Positions 56,901 through 64,000 of a stretch of 64,000 nt of DNA are shown piece by piece (position 1 is the stretch's first letter; every line of letters begins with the position of its first letter). The notes under the pieces were generated by a model. That model was not told where the DNA came from and made no database searches. It saw only the letters and a list, made by a program, of their open reading frames with translations. Both the position numbers and the translations under genes were made by a program. Origin of the DNA: Thalassotalea sp. LPB0316 (GTDB lineage: Bacteria > Pseudomonadota > Gammaproteobacteria > Enterobacterales > Alteromonadaceae). The stretch lies in the NCBI RefSeq assembly GCF_014898095.1, contig NZ_CP062946.1:62001-126000 (forward strand), read 5' to 3'.

Positions 56901-59900
56901 GGCAACAGAGTGTGCCGTAACCGGTACATTAACCGCCACCCAATTTGAGCCTACCAATGAGCAAGTAGCCTTTACTGATGGCATTGCGTGGTTTGAAAGT
57001 GACATGGACTACACTAGCGCTGGTACTATTGAATTATTCTATGAATATGGTGTGATTTCACAAAGTGGCCCAGAATCTATTTTCTACTTCGATAGCGAAA
57101 CTAACGCTTGGGTTGTAGCTAATGATGAAGACAATGATGACTACGTGTTAACACCAGAAGGTATTCGTGTTGACCCAGATATTTTTGAAGTTGAAAGCTT
57201 TGGTGAAAACGGTGAAACAGCCATTATTTCGACAGGCGCGATTGACGAGCAAATCGAATTACTTGCTACGCCAATTAACGGCATTATGCAGCTTGCCCTG
57301 CTCGAAGATGAATTTTATGGCACGATAGCCAAAGATGCCGTCTTCAGCGAAGGCGCAATCGCCTACATTCCAATTGTTGAAGGGCTAAACGATACCTTTA
57401 GCTTCTGGTGTGATAACGATTTTATTAGCGATATCAACCCTGAGCTCGTCTGTAGCAACGGCATCGTATTGTCTTGGAACGAGGGTGATTTTAACTTAGC
57501 TCAGACAATCGACGATCTAGTTAATGTTTCTGGCTCTCCTGTTGATCAAATGCAAGGTTCAATCTGGTTAGGCGCTGGCAACGGGTATGATGTCCAAGCA
57601 TTCTTTGTATCAGACAATGGCCAAGCCGATGGTGCAAACTTAACAGCCAATATCTATAAGTTCAGTTACGACGGTACTATGCCAGAGCTCTATGAGTCTG
57701 TTGCTATCACCATGGATATGGTTGGTTCGACAGCTGCATATAGCTTTATGGTCCCAGCCGCCCTGCAGGCAGCTTTAGATATTGATATCGAAGATGCTGT
57801 TCCTATGGTATTTGAAGATAGCCAGTTAGAAGGACAAACTATTGTTCGCCAAGGCCACAAGCAGCTAGCAGGTGTCCGAGAGGATACAGGTATCGTCTTT
57901 AACTCCATCGCATTAGCCGACATCCTTGAAAGTTTTGACTTTGTTGATACTGACAATGACGGCCTGCCTGATCCATTAGATGAGGATAAAGATAACGACG
58001 GCATTAAAAATGAAGACGACGCCTTCCCGCTAGATGATTCAGAGACAACGGATACCGATCTAGATGGTATTGGTGATAATACCGACACCGATATCGATGG
58101 CGACGGTGTACTCAACGAAGATGACTTAGATCCTTTTGACGACAGCGTATCGCAAGCGCTGAGCTTTACCGCCAGCGATTTGATTGATGCTTACGTACTT
58201 ATTCTTGATGGCGCGCTTGACGAGCCAACAATGAGATTAGGATTCAACGACGGTGAGCGTTACGATTTCAACGACGGTTTTATGACCAAAAGCACAACCT
58301 TTGGCAGTGATTTTGCCGACTTTGCCTTCGAAGAAAACACCTTAAATCTTTACTTTGATAGTCTTGCTAGCTCGAGCTTTATGACCATTGAGCAAATGCT
58401 TGATATCGGCATGATTTCACAGCAACGCGCTGACGATTTCATCGCCGTGCATGGCAATTATCAAGTGGAAGTTATTATCACCACTGGCTTAACCAAGTGG
58501 CAACGGCTCGAGAGCAGTGCGCCGAACTACAGATTTTGGCAAGTTCAAGAGCAGCAATACTTAATTGCCCCTGAATGGGAGCGAGAACAGTTAACTGGCT
58601 CAACGGCAGAAGTACCTTATGTGACAGAAACAGATGGTAGTTTACTTGAATTAACCGATTACAGTTCAATAGAGACAATCGCTTGGAGCGCTGAAGAAGT
58701 CATGATGCAATGGGCAATGCCGGTAAACATTGACTTTTTCCACGAAAACCAATGGGATCGCAAGCAGTTTGATATTGTTGACTTTGGCGACAATAACACA
58801 GCCGTTTCAGCTATCTTTGGCATTCAAATGAACTGGTCGATTAACAATGACGGTATTCTTGTTATTGATTTAGGTGAAAATGTCCAAATCACGGTACAAA
58901 AAATCAATGATTTTACCACTGGTGTTGGCGCTTTAGTGCAAGCCAGTGATGGTCAAAACACCATTTCGTCATACGAGTTACTCGTGCCACAAAGCTCAGA
59001 CATCAATGTTGAGCCTCTGTTAAATAGCTATTTACAAAATAGTTTTAGCCTGACAAATCCAGATGCCTACAACGACGAAGGCATGCTCAATAGTGATGCC
59101 TACTTTGGCTATCGCTTAGAGACGGGTGGTGATCGCGCTACGCGAATTTACAGTGGCGATTTCAACTTTTACAACGAGCGCGATGGTTGGGACCGTTGGT
59201 ATTGGTCACTAGAGGAAAATAACGACATTAAGCTCAATGCTCTATGGCACAGCTATGACGGCGTTTATGCTTCTTGTTTCTATCAAGAAGACGACGACTG
59301 CAACCGTTGGCGAATCAGAACGTGGCGACCGCTACAAGTAGTCGGCAACAGACTCTATGTACTGGAGTGGGAAGAGCGCAATAACTTTGCCTTCTCGGTA
59401 CCTTCTCAAGAAGAAGAGCTCTATATTGCAATAGCGCCGCGAGTAAACTTCTATGAAGTACTCGACATCGATAGCGATAAAGACCGCATCCTTGACAGCA
59501 TCGACCCAGATGACGACAACGATGGCGTTAACGACCTAGATGATGAATTCCCGTTTGATCCATCAGAGAGTATGGACAGCGACGGCGATCTAATTGGTGA
59601 TAACGCTGATATGGATGACGACAACGATGGCGTGTATGACAAAGACGACGCCTTCCCGCTAGATCCTTTGGAAACAGCGGATACTGACATGGATGGCGTT
59701 GGTGATAACAGTGACCCAGACATTGATGGTGACGGTGCGCTAAATGAAGAGGATGTTGCTCCTTACAATCAAGATGTTGGTGCTGCGATGGCATTTAGCA
59801 GTGACGACTTACTGATGAAATACGTCCATATATCAGAAGGTGCACTCGATGAACCTGATATTGTTTTAGGCTTTAGCAATGGTGAAACTTATAGCTTTTC

Positions 59901-62826
59901 CAATAACGTTTCCCTAAAACAAAGTGCGAGTAAATCACTACCTGGCAGCTATGTCTTAGCTAACGATATACTCACTATCGATTACGACAATGCCGATTCA
60001 TTCACCCAGTACTATCAAGTAATGGATCTGGTTGAGTTCGGTATTGTTGATCAAGCTACAGCGGAATCTTTTATCGAAGTAATGGGTGATTACTACATGG
60101 AAGTGGTAATCGAAACACAAGGCGTGAGTTGGCAATTACTCGAAATGAATGGCGATACTCATGTCTTCTGGCAGCTTGCCTCACAAACACTTTATGTGGT
60201 CGACGACTATTACCGAGAGTTTTTATTCGGCTCAATGGAAGCGCCAGCTCAAAGCTTTATTGGTGAAGGCCAGATAGTCAGCTTGATGGATTTTGACGCA
60301 CTCACCTTTACGCCATGGACAGCACAAGAGTTAAACAGTGACTGGGCTATGCCGATAAAACTTGATTTTGCGATGGCAGAGCTTCCTCAACCACTCAGTG
60401 CTGATATTGTTAATTTTGCCGAAAATAACACAGGTACTACGGCTATCTTTGGCTTGAATTTTACTTGGTTAATTGACGCCGACGGCGTATTAGTCATTAC
60501 GCTTGATTCAGGCGAGATTATCACGCTAGCGAAAGAAGCTGTTTACGATACCGGGGTAGGTGTATTTGCGACTTATACCGTAGGTGAGACAACTTACACT
60601 AACTACAGCTTAGTGGTTGCACAAAACCAAATTGGCGACCTTAGCCAATACACTGACTTGTTCCTGCAAAATAGTTTCAGCTTAACCGACCCTGGAGCTT
60701 ATGATGAAGACGGGATGTTACGTGACGATCGCGTATTTGGTTGGCGATTAGAAAACAACGATAATCTCGTCACACGTATTACCAACGGCGATTTTGATCT
60801 ATCTGAAATGTTCAGCGGCTGGGATCGTTGGTTCTGGGAGTTCACTGTCGATGGTCAAGTGAAAATGACCAGTTTACGCAGTGAATACGGCTCATTTGCT
60901 GACTGTGATCCAGAGAGTGATGATTACTGTGCATACTGGCGAATCAGATACTGGCAACCACTAGCAACCATAGGTGATAGGATCTATGTCCTTGAGTGGG
61001 AGGAAATAAATGATAACGCTTACAGCTTCCCAGCAGAACCACCGGTATGGCGAATTAATATTCCACCGAGAGTACAATTCTATCAAGTGATGGATATCGA
61101 CTCTGACGGCGATGGTATTACCGATGCGCTTGATCCTGATAACGACAACGATGGTGTTAACGATCAAGATGACGAATTCCCATTTGATTCATCAGAGAGT
61201 ATGGACAGCGATGGCGATTCAATTGGTAATAATGCCGATAAGGATGATGACAACGACGGCGTTTATGACGAAGACGACGCCTTCCCGCTAGATCCTTTGG
61301 AAACAGCAGATACTGATATGGATGGGATTGGTGATAACAGTGACCCAGACATTGATGGTGACGGTGCGCTAAATGAAGAGGATGTAGCACCATACGATGC
61401 TCAAGCTGGTAGCTCGGTCGCTTTTAGCACTGACGACTTATTATCAGGTTATGTCCGGATTACCGAAAGTGCGTTGGCAAACCCTGCGGTTCGATTAGGT
61501 GTGCTAGACGGCACACAGTACCTCTTTGACCAAGGCGTTGCGACCAAAAGTGATAGTTTTGGCAGTCAGTCGGCAGACTATTTATTAGAAAATGATGTAC
61601 TGACTATCTACTTTCAAGGAGTCGAAAGTTCAAGCTATGAGAATGTCTCTAGTTTAATCAACAGAGGAATGATTACGCCGGAATTAGGCGAGGCATTTAT
61701 TGAACAACACGGTGACTATCAAGTGTTAGTATCAATTACGACAAGCACGGCAACGTGGCAACAGCTAGAAAGCTCGGCACCCAACTATCGATTTTGGCAA
61801 ACACAACTTCAGGCGTATCTCATCGTAGATGACTGGGAGCGTGAGCAGTTAACAGGCTCTTTAGATCAGGTACCTTTTGAGATGGAATCAGCACAGCTCG
61901 TTGAGCTCATTGATTTAGCTTCGCTGCCATCAATTGCTTGGGTCGCTGAAGATTTAACTGACAATTGGACGATACCGGTTAATATTGACTTTGCCAATGA
62001 AGTGGATTTCAACCGCAAACAAATGGACATCGTATCGTTTAATGAAAACGGCACGGCACTCTCAGATATATTCACTATTTCAATGGATTGGACTATTGAT
62101 GAGAACGGGATATTAATGCTTTCATTAGCTGATAATATTACGGTTAGCATCGAAAAAGTTGAACAATTTGATACCGGTGTTGCTGCTATTGTCATTGCTA
62201 CTGATGGCATGAATACTATGTCATCTTATGAATTCCTCGTGCCGGCTGCGAGTAATATCGATATCTCACCGGTACTAAATAGCTATTTAATGGGCAGTTT
62301 CACGCTAACGAACCCAGACGCATACGACAACGGTATGATCCAAGATGATGCCTTCTTTGGTTATCGCTTAGAGACGGGTGGAGATAGAGCCACTCGAATT
62401 CTCAATGGCAATTTCGACTTCAATAACGAACGAGATGGTTGGGATCGTTGGTTGTGGTCATTAAATGAAAATAATGACATCGTCCTAAATGCGCTTTGGC
62501 AAAGTGACTTTGGTGTCTATCAAGAATGTGACTGGGTCTTTGATGACAACTGCAACCGCTGGCGAATCAGAACATGGCGTCCGCTGCAATTGGTCGGTAA
62601 TAGACTCTATGTCCTCGAGTGGGAAGAGCGCAATAACTTTGCCTTCGACATACCATCAATGGCAGAAGAGCTAACCATGGCCATTGCGCCAAGAATTAAC
62701 TTTTATGAAGTTTATGATATTGATTCTGACAAGGATGGCATATTAGATAGCGTCGATCCTGATGACGACAACGACGGCATCGATGATGAAAACGACGCTT
62801 ATCCATTTGATATACACATGAATTAG
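53953..62826 (+). CDS. Giant modular lipoprotein with thrombospondin-type-3 calcium-binding repeats
   Basis: About 2957 residues. Lipoprotein signal ending FLITSC (Cys 27, next residue Ser, so outer-membrane sorting is likely), then a Pro-rich linker (DIVVPEPPAPPEPPQPPEPD). From about 63 a GVKGPMALAEV-type domain follows. Residues about 356-880 are a long array of DxDxDGxxD repeats. A beta-rich domain covers about 880-1330. Three duplicated ~440-residue domains follow at about 1403-1835, 1946-2381 and 2489-2923, each joined by further repeat arrays, ending with a short array and no sorting tail. I prefer ATG 53953 (AGGAA upstream) over TTG 53947. Probably a surface adhesin or fibre; function unproved. 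Confidence 0.9.
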   Translation: MNLLKKIIPCCFKVILLLSSLFLITSCSDSGNDVNDIVVPEPPAPPEPPQPPEPDPVSFSGGGVKGPMALAEVNVYQIDPSADGFKGELVGSAATNAQAQIENLALTPPLSPPYLLEITAVEGTIDITTGLSPVITQVNTLLTQQMIDEELAIYATPLTDMTVALIFKNADSNVAPYTGNNDGETTLEEIIAAMPAAQSQVKSTLGFGLTDDIDIFTTPPLIDDSTDSLEEQTSTTAYRSAVEALTAVVYEMQQLSGDGEATTDDIIDDMAADLSDGMIDGQADGESTASYPEQALDVLAQDPATLPIPNDPSGRKVSDVKDVVVGETQQTGQEDTDTSEFEESEEVIVVKPAKTSPDIDGDGVLNDKDAFPESAAADKDTDKDGTPDVSYIVVDGVRTEEIDEANSDPDDDNDGVKDVNDAFPLDKNEFRDTDEDGIGNNADDDDDGDGVLDVDDDFPLDGTRSDAVDQDSDGWPQGQDSDDSDDSVPEQDFVDTDGDGLADNGGIAPDSDDDNDGVSDDDDAFPLDATESSDQDNDGIGDNTDTDIDGDNVPNNQDLFPRNPKESVDTDRDGIGNNKDKDDDGDGLDDEREALLGTDPLDIDTDNDGALDGKDAFPLNPLERFDSDKDSIGNETDNCPLVANTGQIDTDQDGFGDLCDKDDDNDGVPDVEDDFPLDGTRSESSDADSDGWPSDQDPDDNDANNPGTDFIDTDGDGIGNTTDTDDDGDGFADDQDQFPLDINEWRDSDQDGIGNNADTDDDNDQYLDSDEIAAGSDPLDGQDLPADFDGDFIPDVNDGDIDGDGVANGDDAFDFNPEESVDSDEDGVGDNSDAFPNDPTETVDTDQDLIGDNSDNCPLIENPDQIDVDQNGVGDACDQYSFDLTGTWLASEVISFDQNDPKCSVHENDTWLLSIEMNQGELFIKDADDEHDDDGAVGTVDFAGNITLMTMDEDDDFIAQEAFYDKDTGVITIAYSQTFDKDTATECAVTGTLTATQFEPTNEQVAFTDGIAWFESDMDYTSAGTIELFYEYGVISQSGPESIFYFDSETNAWVVANDEDNDDYVLTPEGIRVDPDIFEVESFGENGETAIISTGAIDEQIELLATPINGIMQLALLEDEFYGTIAKDAVFSEGAIAYIPIVEGLNDTFSFWCDNDFISDINPELVCSNGIVLSWNEGDFNLAQTIDDLVNVSGSPVDQMQGSIWLGAGNGYDVQAFFVSDNGQADGANLTANIYKFSYDGTMPELYESVAITMDMVGSTAAYSFMVPAALQAALDIDIEDAVPMVFEDSQLEGQTIVRQGHKQLAGVREDTGIVFNSIALADILESFDFVDTDNDGLPDPLDEDKDNDGIKNEDDAFPLDDSETTDTDLDGIGDNTDTDIDGDGVLNEDDLDPFDDSVSQALSFTASDLIDAYVLILDGALDEPTMRLGFNDGERYDFNDGFMTKSTTFGSDFADFAFEENTLNLYFDSLASSSFMTIEQMLDIGMISQQRADDFIAVHGNYQVEVIITTGLTKWQRLESSAPNYRFWQVQEQQYLIAPEWEREQLTGSTAEVPYVTETDGSLLELTDYSSIETIAWSAEEVMMQWAMPVNIDFFHENQWDRKQFDIVDFGDNNTAVSAIFGIQMNWSINNDGILVIDLGENVQITVQKINDFTTGVGALVQASDGQNTISSYELLVPQSSDINVEPLLNSYLQNSFSLTNPDAYNDEGMLNSDAYFGYRLETGGDRATRIYSGDFNFYNERDGWDRWYWSLEENNDIKLNALWHSYDGVYASCFYQEDDDCNRWRIRTWRPLQVVGNRLYVLEWEERNNFAFSVPSQEEELYIAIAPRVNFYEVLDIDSDKDRILDSIDPDDDNDGVNDLDDEFPFDPSESMDSDGDLIGDNADMDDDNDGVYDKDDAFPLDPLETADTDMDGVGDNSDPDIDGDGALNEEDVAPYNQDVGAAMAFSSDDLLMKYVHISEGALDEPDIVLGFSNGETYSFSNNVSLKQSASKSLPGSYVLANDILTIDYDNADSFTQYYQVMDLVEFGIVDQATAESFIEVMGDYYMEVVIETQGVSWQLLEMNGDTHVFWQLASQTLYVVDDYYREFLFGSMEAPAQSFIGEGQIVSLMDFDALTFTPWTAQELNSDWAMPIKLDFAMAELPQPLSADIVNFAENNTGTTAIFGLNFTWLIDADGVLVITLDSGEIITLAKEAVYDTGVGVFATYTVGETTYTNYSLVVAQNQIGDLSQYTDLFLQNSFSLTDPGAYDEDGMLRDDRVFGWRLENNDNLVTRITNGDFDLSEMFSGWDRWFWEFTVDGQVKMTSLRSEYGSFADCDPESDDYCAYWRIRYWQPLATIGDRIYVLEWEEINDNAYSFPAEPPVWRINIPPRVQFYQVMDIDSDGDGITDALDPDNDNDGVNDQDDEFPFDSSESMDSDGDSIGNNADKDDDNDGVYDEDDAFPLDPLETADTDMDGIGDNSDPDIDGDGALNEEDVAPYDAQAGSSVAFSTDDLLSGYVRITESALANPAVRLGVLDGTQYLFDQGVATKSDSFGSQSADYLLENDVLTIYFQGVESSSYENVSSLINRGMITPELGEAFIEQHGDYQVLVSITTSTATWQQLESSAPNYRFWQTQLQAYLIVDDWEREQLTGSLDQVPFEMESAQLVELIDLASLPSIAWVAEDLTDNWTIPVNIDFANEVDFNRKQMDIVSFNENGTALSDIFTISMDWTIDENGILMLSLADNITVSIEKVEQFDTGVAAIVIATDGMNTMSSYEFLVPAASNIDISPVLNSYLMGSFTLTNPDAYDNGMIQDDAFFGYRLETGGDRATRILNGNFDFNNERDGWDRWLWSLNENNDIVLNALWQSDFGVYQECDWVFDDNCNRWRIRTWRPLQLVGNRLYVLEWEERNNFAFDIPSMAEELTMAIAPRINFYEVYDIDSDKDGILDSVDPDDDNDGIDDENDAYPFDIHMN
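58159..62720 (+). repeat. Three tandem ~1.63-kb coding repeats in the giant gene
   Basis: Domain copies start near 58159, 59788 and 61417, a steady period of about 1.63 kb. Shared blocks include DLxxxYVxIxEGALxEP, FWQxxxQxYLI, WAMPxxxDF, NSFSLTxPxAY, WDRWxW, CNRWRIRTWRPLQ and RLYVLEWEERNNFAF. Copies one and three are closer to each other than to copy two. The linker arrays before copies two and three are nearly identical in DNA (59642-59757 and 61272-61386). Confidence 0.85.
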
Positions 62827-62845
62827 ATTGATTTTAGCGTAGCGT

Positions 62846-62878
62846 AAAAGACCTGAACCTAGTTCAGGTCTTTTTTAT
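62846..62878 (+). terminator. Rho-independent terminator of the giant lipoprotein gene
   Basis: A perfect 13-bp stem (AAAAGACCTGAAC / GTTCAGGTCTTTT) with a 3-nt loop, followed by TT and more T-rich sequence. Confidence 0.92.
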
Positions 62879-62932
62879 TTCTATATGTCCAAACCATGCT
62901 AAAGTATTTAAAAAATTAACAAGGAAACCGTT

Positions 62933-63574
62933 ATGGCAACAATCTTGGGCGTTCCTGCCTCACCATTTGTTCGTAAAGCAATGCTAGCTCATCTTATTAA
63001 AGGCATACCATTTGAGATAAAAATGGTACCACCAGGCAGTGATGACGAAACCTTTAGACAAGCTAGCCCGTTAGGCAAGATCCCAGCTTATCAATCAGAC
63101 CAAGGCACACTGTTTTCAGACTCTTCAGTGATCATCGCGTATCTAGAAAAATCGCAACCAAGCACACCGCTCTACCCTAATGACGCTGAAAATTTTGCCA
63201 AAGCATTATGGTTAGAGGAATACGCCGATACAAAAATGGCTGAAGCAACAAATGCTTTATACTTCCAACGCGTTGTTGGTCCTGCTTTTTTCGAGCACAC
63301 CACCGATGAAGCTCGAGTAACCGAAATACTCAACCAATTAATTCCACCCGTATTGAATTTCTTAGAAGACAAGTTATCAGCTCAATACTTTGTTGGCGAT
63401 GAACTTTCAGTAGCAGATATTGCCGTTGGCAGTAATTTAATGAGCTTAACTAGAGCGAACTATGAAATAGACCAAACACAATGGCCGAAACTCGCTGAGT
63501 TTTACCGCCAATTTCTAGCCTTAGATGCGGTAAAACAGCAATTAGCAACTGAAGATAAAATATTTAACCGCTAG
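62933..63574 (+). CDS. Glutathione S-transferase family protein
   Basis: 213-residue GST. The N-terminal thioredoxin fold has GVPASPFVRKAMLAHLIKG (Ser active-site region), SPLGKIPAY and DSSVIIAYLEK (glutathione site); the helical domain has ELSVADIAVGSNL. Substrate unknown. AAGGAAA lies upstream of the ATG. Apparently monocistronic; it is convergent with the transglutaminase-like gene. Confidence 0.88.
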   Translation: MATILGVPASPFVRKAMLAHLIKGIPFEIKMVPPGSDDETFRQASPLGKIPAYQSDQGTLFSDSSVIIAYLEKSQPSTPLYPNDAENFAKALWLEEYADTKMAEATNALYFQRVVGPAFFEHTTDEARVTEILNQLIPPVLNFLEDKLSAQYFVGDELSVADIAVGSNLMSLTRANYEIDQTQWPKLAEFYRQFLALDAVKQQLATEDKIFNR

Positions 63575-63578
63575 TTAT

Positions 63579-64000
63579 TTAATCGCCAGTAGTTGACGTA
63601 CTTAGCACATCGTTTTGAAAACAATGTGCTAAGTGTGGATAGTGTTTGGCAAAGTTTTGCTGAATAAATTTAACAGGCATCTCAGCAAAAGTACCGTGAT
63701 CGACTAAATATTCCATGTGTTTATCACCTTCACCGGTAAACTCGTGGAAAATAGAGTCTGCTAAACCATCAAACTCAAGCGGGCTGATGTTATGTCGGGC
63801 GCACAAGTTTTTGTCGAATGCAGGCGTTGCTTTAACCCATTTACCCGCTAAAAACAAATCGACATAACCGTGCATTGAAAAGACATCGGTTTTCAGTTGT
63901 TCGAGGAGTTTTGGATTTGCTAGATGATTTTTCACATCGGCTAAACCTATTCTTGCAGGTATCCCAACCTTTCGGCACAAGGCGATCATTAAAGCACTCT
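63579..64000 (-). CDS. Transglutaminase-like protein (5' end cut by window)
   Basis: C-terminal 140 residues of a transglutaminase-like cysteine protease/transferase fold. Reading upstream of the internal Met at 63989 gives SALMIALCRKVGIPARIGLADV, the classical helix that follows the catalytic Cys in this family; the Cys itself lies outside the window. MHGYVDLFLAGKWVKATPAFD contains the catalytic His (HGYVDL) and a downstream Asp. It is convergent with the GST gene, whose stop is 4 nt away. Confidence 0.82.
   Translation of the reverse strand, partial: SALMIALCRKVGIPARIGLADVKNHLANPKLLEQLKTDVFSMHGYVDLFLAGKWVKATPAFDKNLCARHNISPLEFDGLADSIFHEFTGEGDKHMEYLVDHGTFAEMPVKFIQQNFAKHYPHLAHCFQNDVLSTSTTGD

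Noticed and set aside
55018..58130. Dense short repeats that could suggest a CRISPR array or minisatellite
   Set aside because: They stay in frame and encode DxDxDGxxD calcium-binding repeats; no uniform repeat-spacer layout.

Overview
The window looks like chromosome of a marine gammaproteobacterium of the order Alteromonadales, probably Colwelliaceae (Colwellia/Thalassotalea type). This rests on the gene order ftsB-ispD-ispF-truD-surE-pcm-yqaA-nlpD-rpoS, moderate-to-low G+C, many TonB-dependent receptors and secreted lipoproteins, and short mobile repeats with ATACCAATTGAA-type ends. The genus is an inference from overall character; no database search was possible.

Layout. (1) 1-6.2 kb, minus strand: the conserved housekeeping/stress operon from ftsB to rpoS (rpoS is cut by the window edge). 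(2) 6.2-16.8 kb: mixed singletons: an unknown protein, a LysR regulator, a GH13 amylase-like lipoprotein, an aldo/keto reductase, a large TonB receptor, a nitroreductase, an epoxide-hydrolase-like protein, a PEP-CTERM protein and a small lipoprotein. (3) 16.8-30.7 kb: a minus-strand acyl-CoA catabolic cluster of 12 genes (acyl-CoA ligase, two acyl-CoA dehydrogenases, MaoC hydratase, three SDRs, an ACAD10/11-type phosphotransferase, an Old Yellow Enzyme, a patatin, an MDR reductase and a histidine phosphatase) with a divergent LysR gene. (4) 30.7-40.2 kb: DUF4397 lipoprotein, glpK, SapC-like protein, small metabolic genes, a 312-bp MITE-like element, upp, an aspartoacylase-like gene and a Phd/RelE-type toxin-antitoxin pair. 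(5) 40.3-47.7 kb: an HmuS/U/V-like set (CobN-type chelatase homologue, DUF2149, MotA/TolQ/ExbB) divergent from a haem-type TonB receptor, with a Fur-box-like site between them. (6) 47.9-53.8 kb: cca, then a compact peptide-export locus: HlyD-type adaptor, a 62-residue peptide with a microcin-V-like double-glycine leader, a very AT-rich CPBP membrane protease, and a C39-peptidase ABC transporter. (7) 53.9-62.8 kb: one giant (about 2957 aa) modular lipoprotein with thrombospondin-type-3 calcium-binding repeats and three ~540-residue duplicated modules. (8) GST and a truncated transglutaminase-like gene.

The strongest candidate for an undescribed system is the peptide-export locus at 49.2-53.8 kb. 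It has the parts of a class II microcin system (precursor with GG leader, CvaA-like adaptor, CvaB-like processing exporter, candidate immunity protein). The precursor is preceded by five consecutive predicted hairpins within about 130 nt and followed by a sixth. Its core is acidic, has no cysteine and resembles no peptide I recognise. The second most interesting system is the HmuSUV-like haem locus, best known from Bacteroidetes.
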